A DNA stretch of 12,177 nt from DASWRT01 sp036403035 (GTDB taxonomy: Bacteria; Pseudomonadota; Alphaproteobacteria; ATCC43930; CGMCC-115725): positions 1 to 12,177 of the forward strand of contig DASWRT010000127.1 of assembly GCA_036403035.1 (NCBI GenBank), in the 5' to 3' direction. Position 1 is the stretch's first letter, and the number at the start of each line of letters is the position of its first letter. This document shows positions 1 to 6,133 of the stretch, piece after piece. The translations under genes were made by a program, and so were the position numbers. The notes under the pieces were generated by a model. That model was not told the origin of the DNA, did not search any database, and saw only the letters and a list, made by a program, of their open reading frames with translations.

Positions 1-706
1 TGAAGCGGCTCGATGCATCGATGCCGAGATCCGGCCGGAGTTTCCTCAGGATCGCGGCGATCTGGCGATCCTTGCCGCCCACCAGCGCCAGAAAGCGCGC
101 CGACTCGGGCATGATGAAGGACAGCGCGATGCCGAGCATCAGCGAGGTGAACCCGCCGAGCAGGAAGACGCTCTGCCATCCGAACTGCACGATCAGCGCG
201 GCCGCGATCATGCCGCCGAGCGCCGCGCCCAGCGTGTAGCCGACGAACAGGATGCTGACGCGGAACGCACGGTGCCGTTCGGGGGCATATTCGACGCCGA
301 GCGCCATCGCCGACGGGATGGAGCAGCCGAGCCCAAGCCCAGCCACGAAACGAAGGACCATGAGCGCGGTGAGGTTCGGCGCGAAGGCCGACGCGATGGT
401 GAGCAGGCCGAAGAAGATATTTCCGAGGACGATGACTTTCTTTCGTCCGAACTTGTCGCTGATGCCGCTCAGCAAAGTCGCGCCGAGCAGGTACCCGAAC
501 AGCGCGGCGCCGAAGACCGGGCCCAAATAGGCCTTGTCGATATGCCAGTCGCGGACGATCGCCGGCGCGGCATAGGCAAGGACCTGCACATCGTAGCCCT
601 CGATCACCATCGCGGCGCAACAGAGCGCGAGGATCAATGTCGCAAATCGGCTGCCCGACTGGCTCTCGATCGCGGCTCCGATGTCTATCGTCTTAGCCTC
701 GCTCAC
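1..706 (-). CDS. MFS transporter, aromatic acid:H+ symporter (AAHS) family, partial
   Basis: This is the N-terminal ~235 residues of an inner-membrane major facilitator carrier that continues beyond the left edge. Visible features are a first membrane helix followed by EGYDVQ, matching the D/E-GYD signature of the AAHS (PcaK/BenK-like) group. The loop between helices 2 and 3 reads SDKFGRKK, the classic MFS loop motif. A helix-4 region carries RFVAGLGLG, and PESARFL follows helix 6, as in this family. The GTG start at 706 is chosen because a GGAGGG Shine-Dalgarno lies about ten bases upstream and the protein then begins with a short polar stretch before helix 1. It lies 54 bp after the decarboxylase-like gene and is probably the last or a late gene of the leftward operon. 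Proton-driven uptake of a benzoate-, hydroxybenzoate- or phthalate-type acid is the likely role. The exact substrate cannot be read from sequence. Confidence 0.9.
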   Translation of the reverse strand, partial: MSEAKTIDIGAAIESQSGSRFATLILALCCAAMVIEGYDVQVLAYAAPAIVRDWHIDKAYLGPVFGAALFGYLLGATLLSGISDKFGRKKVIVLGNIFFGLLTIASAFAPNLTALMVLRFVAGLGLGCSIPSAMALGVEYAPERHRAFRVSILFVGYTLGAALGGMIAAALIVQFGWQSVFLLGGFTSLMLGIALSFIMPESARFLALVGGKDRQIAAILRKLRPDLGIDASSRF

Positions 707-760
707 CTGACGTCTCCCTCCTCGTGATTGGTTTTTATTCTGGCCGAGTGAAAAACCGTT

Positions 761-1753
761 CTAAACCCTGACGCTGCTCTGGATCTGCTTCGGGAAGAGT
801 TCCTCGACCGAAACGCGCCGATGGCAAACGCCCTGCTCATGGGCGTACTGCAGGAAGGCGTCCAGCGTCGGCCGGTTGGGCTCGATCCCGTAAGGCCAGT
901 AATCCTTGCCGAACCGGAGTTGGGCCCGGTGCGCATGAACATGGCTCCAGGGGATCGGAAACCGGGATGCGGTCGCGTCGAGGGCACGTTCGAGGCTCCG
1001 GTTCTTCGCTTCCTCGAATGCCTTGTGGAGGTTCATGGCCACCCAGGGATGCCGATCGAGCAGGTCGCGGCGGATGGCGACGACATGCATGATCGGGAAG
1101 ATCCTGGTTTCCTCGTAATAGGCTTCCTCGACCTCCATGAAGTCGTCGAAGAAGCGGCGGACGTTCGCGTCGCCGTTCAGGAAGCATTGCGGCGGGCGGG
1201 CCGAAAGCACGGCATCGAGCCGGCCGTCCCGCAACATATCGCTGAGCGAAGCGTCCGGCACCGGCGTCAGACTGACCCCCTTGGGCAATTGCAGGCCGAC
1301 CTTCTCGGCGCGGCCAGGCTGATTCACGCCGGCCTGCACCCATTCGACCGATGCGAGGTCGACGCCGAACTGGTGGTTGAGGAAACCGCGCGAATAGACC
1401 GCAGCCGTCTGCGCCCATTCAGGGATGCCGACCCGCCGCCCGGCAAGATCACCGGGGCTCTTCACGGGACCGTCGCGACGCACGTACAGGGACGAATGCC
1501 GGAACACGCGCGACGGGAACACGGGAATGGCCGATAGCGACGTGTCGCCTTGCGAGATGAGCGAGACGTACTTCGCCATCGACATCTCGGAGACGTCCCA
1601 CTCCCTGTTGATGATGAAGCGATAGAAGATCTCTTCGAGCGGAAGGTTGAGGCAGATCAGGTCGATGCCTTCCGGGACCACCCGCCCGGACGTCAGGTCC
1701 CGAACATGATCGTATTCACTGATCGCCATGGTGAGAGAGAGGCGATTCATCAC
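761..1753 (-). CDS. 4,5-dihydroxyphthalate decarboxylase-like protein (Pht5 family)
   Basis: A 330-residue protein that reads as a full-length member of the 4,5-dihydroxyphthalate decarboxylase family (EC 4.1.1.55), which removes one carboxylate from dihydroxyphthalate to give protocatechuate. Recognisable blocks are the N-terminal LSLTMAISEYDHVRDL, WDVSEMSMAKYVSL near residue 52, FPSRVFRHSSLYVRRDGP near 79, PEWAQTAAVYSRGFL near 111, WVQAGVNQPGR near 138, and a C-terminal YWPYGIEPN. The fold is related to periplasmic binding proteins, and family members are often mislabelled as ABC substrate-binding proteins. This one has no signal peptide, which fits a cytoplasmic enzyme. Start 1753 has AAGGAAG upstream; an ATG one codon later is equally possible. 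It sits between the class II aldolase-fold gene (64 bp gap) and the MFS carrier. Because the divergent operon starts from 3-hydroxybenzoate, a monohydroxyphthalate is an attractive alternative substrate (inference). Confidence 0.85.
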   Translation of the reverse strand: MMNRLSLTMAISEYDHVRDLTSGRVVPEGIDLICLNLPLEEIFYRFIINREWDVSEMSMAKYVSLISQGDTSLSAIPVFPSRVFRHSSLYVRRDGPVKSPGDLAGRRVGIPEWAQTAAVYSRGFLNHQFGVDLASVEWVQAGVNQPGRAEKVGLQLPKGVSLTPVPDASLSDMLRDGRLDAVLSARPPQCFLNGDANVRRFFDDFMEVEEAYYEETRIFPIMHVVAIRRDLLDRHPWVAMNLHKAFEEAKNRSLERALDATASRFPIPWSHVHAHRAQLRFGKDYWPYGIEPNRPTLDAFLQYAHEQGVCHRRVSVEELFPKQIQSSVRV

Positions 1754-1817
1754 CGGCTTCCTTTCTCGCGAATAAGCATGTCGAACACCACTTGGCCGCC
1801 GGCACTCGGATCTGGCG

Positions 1818-2606
1818 TCACCGCCGGCGCTCCGCGGCCTGCCGTTTCCACAGATCCCACGGCCGCTGCACCTGCGCTTCGACGTTTGCGACGCACGCCC
1901 GTCCCTCCTCCGCGGTCAGGTACGTCACGTCGCCCATCCGCATGGCTTCGATCTGGTAGCGGGCGTTGATCTCGGCGTAGACCGCTCGATAAACCGCCTG
2001 CCGTATGGAGCCGCCGATCACCGTCGAGCCGTGCCCCCGCATGAGGACGATCTCGCTCGGTCCGAAACATTTCGCCAGCGCCTGCCCGAGCCTGTTGTCG
2101 CTGATCAGGAGGTCGGTGCCGTTCCCGCCGACATCGCGGATCTCGAACACGGGCGCCCCCTCGCCGATGAAGCCCGCCATGTGGAACAGCGCCCGCAGGC
2201 GAACGCCTTTCACGACGCTCAGCGGCACGATCGCGTGAGAGTGGCTGTGCACCACCGAGACGACGTGCGGATGGGCGCGATAGATCTCGCCGTGGATGAA
2301 GCGCTCGAGATACACCCGGCGCCCGTTGGCGTTCACGGGTTCGCCGTCGAGCGTGAACTCGACGATGTCGTCGGCCGTAACCTGACCCGGCGCCATGTTG
2401 CGCGCCAGCAGGAAGCGGTCGGGGCGCTTGTCGTGGCGCACGCTGACATGGCCGAAGGCGTCCACCACGCCCTGGTCGAACAGGATGTGGTTGGCTGAGA
2501 CCAGTTCCTTGACAAGCTCGGGGGCGGCGGCAGGTCCCGGCTGAGCCGTGTCGTCGGCGGTGACGGCGACGGACTCGGCGCCATGCTCGTCAGCGGACGC
2601 GCACAT
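1818..2606 (-). CDS. Class II aldolase/adducin-fold protein, putative aromatic decarboxylase
   Basis: A 262-residue protein of the zinc-dependent class II aldolase (fuculose-phosphate aldolase/adducin) fold. Candidate metal ligands are H120 and H122 in the HSHSHA stretch and H192 in RGHGS. E106 in HGEIY lies where the catalytic acid sits in this family. The first ~28 residues are Ala/Pro-rich and look disordered. Members near aromatic-acid genes include 3,4-dihydroxyphthalate decarboxylases, while others are sugar-phosphate aldolases. The neighbouring phthalate-type decarboxylase and aromatic transporter favour an aromatic decarboxylase or retro-aldol role here (inference). The ATG at 2606 is preferred: AAGGAG lies seven bases upstream. 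An out-of-frame ATG at 2610 overlaps it, and the stop of a small upstream frame directly abuts this start. It is the first full-length gene leftward from the shared divergent promoter region. Confidence 0.85.
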   Translation of the reverse strand: MCASADEHGAESVAVTADDTAQPGPAAAPELVKELVSANHILFDQGVVDAFGHVSVRHDKRPDRFLLARNMAPGQVTADDIVEFTLDGEPVNANGRRVYLERFIHGEIYRAHPHVVSVVHSHSHAIVPLSVVKGVRLRALFHMAGFIGEGAPVFEIRDVGGNGTDLLISDNRLGQALAKCFGPSEIVLMRGHGSTVIGGSIRQAVYRAVYAEINARYQIEAMRMGDVTYLTAEEGRACVANVEAQVQRPWDLWKRQAAERRR

Positions 2607-2813
2607 TCATGCTCTCCTTAGGAAAGGGGATTTGAACAGACACTTGCCAACGAGGCGGGTCCGCCTGTTGGGGTGACCAAAATCGGCGTACGGCGCGGAA
2701 CTCCCGGCCGGCGAGAGCGGAAGCGCGGTGAGGCCCCGACGATCGATCTTTTCGCAAAACGCCTCGCGTCCAGGCGTCTCGGCCGCAGTTTCGGCGATGG
2801 CGTCGGCCCGCAC
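2607..2813 (-). pseudogene. Small GTG-started frame, possible truncated cupin (gentisate dioxygenase-like) start
   Basis: A 68-codon open frame begins with GTG at 2813, five bases behind GGAGG, on the predicted leftward transcript. It ends in TGA immediately before the aldolase-fold ATG. Residues ~14-30 (GREAFCEKIDRRGLTAL) resemble the N-terminus of the intact gentisate dioxygenase in this window (ERAAFYERIGGSNLAPL), with about 7 of 17 identities. After that point no cupin sequence follows in any frame. It may be a gene start left by a deletion, or a leader ORF whose translation feeds the aldolase-fold gene. The similarity is short, so the identity is weak; the well-placed Shine-Dalgarno is the firmer observation. 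Confidence 0.3.
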
Positions 2814-2840
2814 CGTTTCCTCCCTTTTTCTCATTCCGAG

Positions 2841-2868
2841 TTGACAGAATACAGATATTCAGTATACG
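2841..2868 (+). promoter_or_regulatory. Rightward sigma70-like promoter
   Basis: TTGACA at 2841-2846, a perfect -35 consensus, is followed after 16 bp by TATACG at 2863-2868. Transcription would start near 2875 and run through the isomerase-like remnant into marR and the gentisate genes, giving marR a leader of about 220 bases. The promoter shares the dyad with the leftward promoter. Confidence 0.6.
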
Positions 2869-2873
2869 GTCAA
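2846..2873 (-). promoter_or_regulatory. Leftward sigma70-like promoter
   Basis: On the minus strand TTGACC (2873-2868) is followed after 16 bp by TATTCT (2851-2846). Transcription would start near 2839 and read the small GTG frame and then the aldolase-fold, decarboxylase-like and MFS genes. It is nearly superimposed on the rightward promoter, so the two probably exclude each other and respond to one regulator. Confidence 0.55.
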
Positions 2874-2922
2874 TCTCAAACGACACCGGAATGCGGACCG
2901 CGGACGGTCAAGGAGGAAGCGG

Positions 2923-3042
2923 GTGCCGGCAGCCGTCACGCCAAGCGACGTCACCGTGCCGCCCGTGCCTGCGGCCCTGCACGGCGATGTTCGCAGCGCC
3001 GCGTTCTGGCGCATACGGGCCGCATACGATCTCAAGGGCATA
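2923..3042 (+). pseudogene. 5' remnant of a maleylpyruvate/maleylacetoacetate isomerase-like gene
   Basis: A GTG at 2923 stands six bases behind AAGGAGG, a near-perfect ribosome binding site. Codons 19-40 read LHGDVRSAAFWRIRAAYDLKG plus I. This matches the first strand and helix of zeta-class GST isomerases, whose usual form is close to RSSASYRVRIALNLKG. The helix carries the conserved RSxA and LKG elements. Downstream of about 3042 no further isomerase sequence appears in any frame; the roughly 170-190 residues expected are missing and marR begins 55 bp later. The frame stays open out of frame through marR to 3669, which is common in GC-rich DNA and probably meaningless. The match is short but patterned, and the enzyme is the one expected after gentisate dioxygenase. 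A leader peptide arising by chance is the alternative. Confidence 0.45.
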
Positions 3043-3097
3043 CTCGCGGCCCGCGACGGTGCGGCGCCTCGCGATCGGATTCGAACTAAGGTGCGCC

Positions 3098-3559
3098 ATG
3101 GAAAGCTTGTACGAGATGCCCGGCCATCTCATCCGCCGTGCGCAGCAGATCAGCACGGCCCTCTTCGCCGAGGAATGCGCCGAGTTCGACCTGACGTCGG
3201 TTCAGTACGCCGCCCTGCTCGCGATACGGACGAACCCGGGAGTGGATGCGACCCGGCTCTCGGCACTGATCGCCTTCGATCGCTCCACGCTGGGCGACGT
3301 GCTGGAACGGTTGGAGGCCAAGGGCTGGGTGATGCGGACTCCCAGTCCGTCGGATCGGCGCGTGAAACTGCTGCAACTGACCTTGGAAGGCGAGCGGCTG
3401 CTGCGCCAAGTGGAGCCGGCGGTGCAGCGGGTGCAACAGCGCCTGCTGGAGCCGCTGGCGCTCCCGGATCGGGCGACCATGATACGCCTGCTCGCGCAGA
3501 TCGCGTCCGTTCACAACGATGTCACGTCGGCGCCGCTGCGGATCGCAGACCAGGGCTGA
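3098..3559 (+). CDS. MarR-family transcriptional regulator
   Basis: A 153-residue winged helix-turn-helix regulator of full MarR length. An N-terminal dimerisation helix (residues 7-28) precedes the DNA-binding domain at about 31-95. The recognition helix is FDRSTLGDVLERLEAKG (60-76) and the wing is PSDRRVKLLQLT (84-95), with the DRR signature. A C-terminal helix completes the dimer interface. The ATG at 3098 is chosen because the domain begins there and TAAGG lies upstream. Longer starts back to 2891 would add a Pro/Arg-rich tail unlike the family. It heads the gentisate operon and faces the leftward decarboxylase operon across the 33-bp dyad, so it is the obvious candidate repressor of both. 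By analogy with NicR-like repressors, an aromatic acid intermediate would release it. The ligand is unknown. Confidence 0.9.
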   Translation: MESLYEMPGHLIRRAQQISTALFAEECAEFDLTSVQYAALLAIRTNPGVDATRLSALIAFDRSTLGDVLERLEAKGWVMRTPSPSDRRVKLLQLTLEGERLLRQVEPAVQRVQQRLLEPLALPDRATMIRLLAQIASVHNDVTSAPLRIADQG

Positions 3560-3683
3560 GCATCGGCATCGCATCGGCGGGGCGTTCCGCGCCCGGCCGC
3601 GCTTACAGAAAACAATCGTGCCGCGAAACACGACGGGCGGCTGCGCGCCTGCGCGTCGCTTGCGCCTAACCGGGAGGAGAGTC

Positions 3684-4910
3684 ATGCAGCAGCAGCAGCA
3701 AGCTAAACCCATTCTCATCGCCGGGGGCGGCATCGGCGGGCTCGCGGCGGCGCTCGGCCTTGCTCAGAAAGGTTTTGCCGTCACGGTGCTGGAGCGCGCC
3801 CCAAAATTGGGCGAGATCGGCGCCGGCATTCAGCTTGGTCCCAATGCCTTCCACGCCTTCGATTACCTGGGCGTGGGCGACGCCGCCCGCGCGATGGCGG
3901 TTTATGTCGACAAGCTCCGGCTCATGGACGCCATCACGGCCGAGGATATCTGCGCCATAGACCTAGGCGAGACGTTCCGGCAGCGCTTCGGCAACCCCTA
4001 TGCCGTGGTGCATCGGGGCGACCTGCACGCCGTCTTCCTGCGGGCCTGCGAGGCCCATCCGCGCATCCAGCTCCGCACGGGGTGCGCGGTCACCGGATAC
4101 AAACAGGATGGCTCGACCGTGACCGTCCAGCTGTTCTCCGGCGAGACGGTGACAGGCTCCATGCTGATCGGCGCGGATGGGCTGTGGTCCCGCGTCCGCC
4201 AGCAGGTCGTGGGCGACGGGCCGCCCCGCGTCACCGGCCACACCACCTACCGCTCCGTCATCCCGACCGAGCGGATGCCCGAGGATCTGCGCTGGAACGC
4301 GGCGACGCTCTGGGCCGGGCCGAAGTGCCACATCGTCCACTACCCGCTCTCGGGCTGGAAGGTGTTCAACCTCGTCGTCACCTACCACAATGATGCGCCC
4401 GAGCCGGTCGCCGGCCAGCCGGTGCCGGAGGAGGAAGTGCTCGAAGGCTTCCGCCACGTCCACCCGCGGGCCCAGGACATCATCCGCCACGGCCAGGACT
4501 GGAAGCTCTGGGTACTGTGCGACCGCGACCCGGCGGACCGCTGGGTGGACGGGCGCGTGGCGCTGCTCGGCGACGCTGCGCACCCGACCTTGCAGTACAT
4601 GGCCCAGGGCGCTTGCATGGCGATGGAGGATGCCGTGTGCCTCTCGCACGAGCTGGCCGCCCACCCCGCCGACCCTGAGACTGCGCTGGAAGCCTACCGG
4701 CGGCAACGCGTGATGCGCACGGCGCGGGTTCAGCTCCAGTCCCGCGCCATCGGCGAACACATCTACCACCCCACCGGGGTCCACGCGGAACTCCGCAACG
4801 CCATCATGAGGGCGAAGTCCGATGCGGACTGGTACGACACCCTCGCATGGCTCTACGGCGGCACCGGCCTGGGAGATGTTCGGGCGGCGACGGCCGGCCA
4901 AGCCGCCTGA
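3684..4910 (+). CDS. 3-hydroxybenzoate 6-hydroxylase (FAD-dependent, gentisate-forming)
   Basis: A 408-residue group A flavoprotein monooxygenase converting 3-hydroxybenzoate, NAD(P)H and O2 to gentisate in the cytoplasm. The dinucleotide-binding GGGIGG is at 14-19 with the ribose-binding E37. The DG motif is in LIGADGLWSRVR (161-172) and GDAAHP is at 296-301. GEIGAGIQLGPNAF (43-56), GNPYAVVHRGDLH (103-115) and TLQYMAQGACMAMEDA (302-317) follow the 3-hydroxybenzoate 6-hydroxylase pattern more closely than salicylate 1-hydroxylase. H216 and Q304 fall where the substrate-contacting His and Gln are reported in the Rhodococcus enzyme (from memory). The ATG at 3684 has GGGAGGAGA upstream; upstream in-frame starts lack one and would overlap marR. 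The protein begins with five glutamines. The dioxygenase using its product follows 57 bp downstream, which supports the call. Salicylate 5-hydroxylation is less likely, since known enzymes for that are multicomponent. Confidence 0.88.
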   Translation: MQQQQQAKPILIAGGGIGGLAAALGLAQKGFAVTVLERAPKLGEIGAGIQLGPNAFHAFDYLGVGDAARAMAVYVDKLRLMDAITAEDICAIDLGETFRQRFGNPYAVVHRGDLHAVFLRACEAHPRIQLRTGCAVTGYKQDGSTVTVQLFSGETVTGSMLIGADGLWSRVRQQVVGDGPPRVTGHTTYRSVIPTERMPEDLRWNAATLWAGPKCHIVHYPLSGWKVFNLVVTYHNDAPEPVAGQPVPEEEVLEGFRHVHPRAQDIIRHGQDWKLWVLCDRDPADRWVDGRVALLGDAAHPTLQYMAQGACMAMEDAVCLSHELAAHPADPETALEAYRRQRVMRTARVQLQSRAIGEHIYHPTGVHAELRNAIMRAKSDADWYDTLAWLYGGTGLGDVRAATAGQAA

Positions 4911-4921
4911 TCCGGCCGGCC
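4892..4921. other. Hairpin over the hydroxylase stop codon
   Basis: GGCCGGCC occurs at 4892-4899 and again at 4914-4921, separated by 14 bases that include the TGA of the hydroxylase. The copies can pair as an 8-bp all-GC stem. No T tract follows, so termination is unlikely. It could stabilise the upstream message or slow ribosome and polymerase traffic before the dioxygenase. Function is not shown; the octamer is self-complementary and could recur by chance in GC-rich DNA. Confidence 0.35.
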
Positions 4922-4967
4922 TTCGGTGGAATAAATGTTGTCCAAGACAGAAAAGGGAGGGACTGCG

Positions 4968-6017
4968 ATGCAGCAACAGGCGAAAGCGCCGCTGGCGCCG
5001 GAGCGCGCGGCATTCTACGAGCGGATCGGCGGCAGCAACCTGGCGCCGCTCTGGGAAGTCCTGCACGGGCTGGTGACGCGCGAGCCGGTGACGCCGGTGC
5101 AGCCGGCGCACTGGTCCTACGAGGCGATCCGCCCTTACGTGATGGAGGCCGGCGGCCTCATCACCGCGAAGGAGGCCGAGCGCCGCGTGCTGATCCTGGA
5201 GAACCCGGGGCTGCGCGGACAGGCGTCGATCACGCACACGCTCTATGCCGGCCTGCAGCTCATCCTGCCGGGCGAAGTGGCCCCGGCGCACCGGCACACC
5301 CAGTCGGCGCTCCGCTTCGTCGTCGAGGGCGAGGGCGCGTTCACGGCGGTCGACGGCGAGCGCACGACGATGCGTCCCGGCGACTTCGTCATCACGCCGT
5401 CCTGGACGTGGCACGACCACGGCAACGAGTCGAGCGAGCCGATGGTCTGGCTCGACGGGCTCGACATCCCGCTGATCTCGATGCTCGACGCCAGCTTCGC
5501 CGAGCCGGGCAATGCCGAGCAGCAGATGGTGTCGCGCCCCGAGGGCGACGCGCAGATGCGCTACGGACAGGGGCTGCTGCCGGTCGACTGGAAGCCGGAG
5601 CGGCCGACGTCGCCGATCTTCAACTACCCCTACGCGCGCACCCGCGAAGCGCTGGAAGGGCTGCGCCGCGGCGGCGACCCCGATCCCTGCCACGGCTACA
5701 AGCTGCGCTACATCAACCCGGCGACCGGCGACTTCGCGATGCCGACGATCGGCACCTTCATGCAGCTGCTGCCCAACGGTTTCGCGACGGCGCCCTACCG
5801 CTCCTCCGACGGCACCGTCTACGTCGCCGTCGAAGGCGAGGGTGAGAGCCGCGTCGGCGATCAGGTCTTCCATTGGGGTCCGCGCGACGTCTTCGTCGTC
5901 CCGAGCTGGATGCGACACAGCCATCACCCCAAGGGCGACGCGGTGCTGTTCAGCTTCTCCGATCGTCCGGTCCAGCAGAAGCTCGGCCTCTGGCGCGAGG
6001 ACCGGGGCGCGGCCTGA
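4968..6017 (+). CDS. Gentisate 1,2-dioxygenase
   Basis: A 349-residue bicupin Fe(II) dioxygenase that opens gentisate between C1 and C2 to maleylpyruvate. The N-terminal cupin carries the metal site: H108 and H110 in PAHRHTQSALRFVVEG and H149 in PSWTWHDHGN, the His-X-His plus His set of the family. The G-RTTMRPGDF turn lies between them. The C-terminal cupin (about 265-330, GTVYVAVEGEGESRVG to VPSWMRHSHHPKGD) lacks a full ligand set, as usual. Length is typical. The ATG at 4968 follows GGGAGGG by seven bases and is preferred over an ATG at 4935 that has no clear site. It lies directly after the gentisate-forming hydroxylase. Salicylate or 1-hydroxy-2-naphthoate dioxygenases share this fold, so the context decides for gentisate. 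Confidence 0.88.
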   Translation: MQQQAKAPLAPERAAFYERIGGSNLAPLWEVLHGLVTREPVTPVQPAHWSYEAIRPYVMEAGGLITAKEAERRVLILENPGLRGQASITHTLYAGLQLILPGEVAPAHRHTQSALRFVVEGEGAFTAVDGERTTMRPGDFVITPSWTWHDHGNESSEPMVWLDGLDIPLISMLDASFAEPGNAEQQMVSRPEGDAQMRYGQGLLPVDWKPERPTSPIFNYPYARTREALEGLRRGGDPDPCHGYKLRYINPATGDFAMPTIGTFMQLLPNGFATAPYRSSDGTVYVAVEGEGESRVGDQVFHWGPRDVFVVPSWMRHSHHPKGDAVLFSFSDRPVQQKLGLWREDRGAA

Positions 6018-6051
6018 CCTCCAGCTCCTCGTGGCTGCCGCGCGGCCTCAA

Positions 6052-6080
6052 CTGACACGCGACCGGAAATTCGTTAGGGT
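6052..6080 (+). promoter_or_regulatory. Candidate internal promoter before the first binding-protein gene
   Basis: CTGACA (6052-6057) and TAGGGT (6075-6080) are separated by 17 bp in the 116-bp gap after the dioxygenase. The match to consensus is moderate. It would let the abundant binding protein be expressed independently of the divergent promoter. Confidence 0.35.
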
Positions 6081-6098
6081 GCGTCGGGAAAGAAAACG

Positions 6099-6115
6099 GC
6101 CCGCGTGCAGCGGGC
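6099..6115 (+). other. Small hairpin just before the binding-protein ribosome binding site
   Basis: GCCCGC and GCGGGC form a perfect 6-bp stem around a five-base loop (GTGCA), ending four bases before the CGGAGGG ribosome binding site at 6119-6125. It could mark a processing or stabilising structure at the new 5' end. No T tract follows, so it is not a typical terminator. Confidence 0.3.
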
Positions 6116-6133
6116 GAACGGAGGGAATGTCGC

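Larger units (their letters stand above)
2841..2873. promoter_or_regulatory. 33-bp imperfect dyad, putative MarR operator
   Basis: A 33-bp inverted repeat runs from TTGAC at the left end to GTCAA at the right end. Twelve of sixteen arm positions are complementary, including a GAATA/TATTC core (2847-2851 and 2856-2860). It is the only AT-rich island of the divergent region and contains both promoters described separately, so a bound dimer would block transcription in both directions. MarR-family proteins bind dyads like this and often regulate divergent operons. That the MarR gene at 3098 is the binder is inference. Confidence 0.6.

Noticed and set aside
821..1537. 238-residue plus-strand frame opposite the decarboxylase-like gene
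   Set aside because: It is the complement of a gene with clear family motifs and has no domain of its own.
761..1753. Reading the decarboxylase-like protein as an ABC substrate-binding protein
   Set aside because: The fold is related, but there is no signal peptide and the conserved blocks are those of 4,5-dihydroxyphthalate decarboxylase.
3043..3669. Continuation of the isomerase-like frame across marR
   Set aside because: After about 3042 it runs in a different frame through the MarR gene and yields Ala/Gly/Arg-rich sequence with no GST features. Only the first ~40 codons are kept as a remnant.
3519..3683. Upstream start for the hydroxylase giving a 463-residue protein
   Set aside because: It would overlap marR, adds an Arg-rich extension absent from the family, and lacks a ribosome binding site, whereas 3684 has a strong one.
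3560..3683. Possible second regulator site or promoter between marR and the hydroxylase
   Set aside because: The gap has GC-rich short repeats (GCATCG, GCGCG) but no dyad like 2841-2873 and no convincing -35/-10 pair.
4935..4967. Upstream ATG for gentisate dioxygenase
   Set aside because: No Shine-Dalgarno precedes it, while GGGAGGG lies correctly before the ATG at 4968.
3963..5927. 654-residue open frame antisense to the hydroxylase and dioxygenase genes
   Set aside because: It lies opposite two motif-complete enzymes, is full of Arg/His/Val-Asp-rich low-complexity sequence and has no recognisable domain. Long antisense frames are expected in DNA with G/C-biased third positions.
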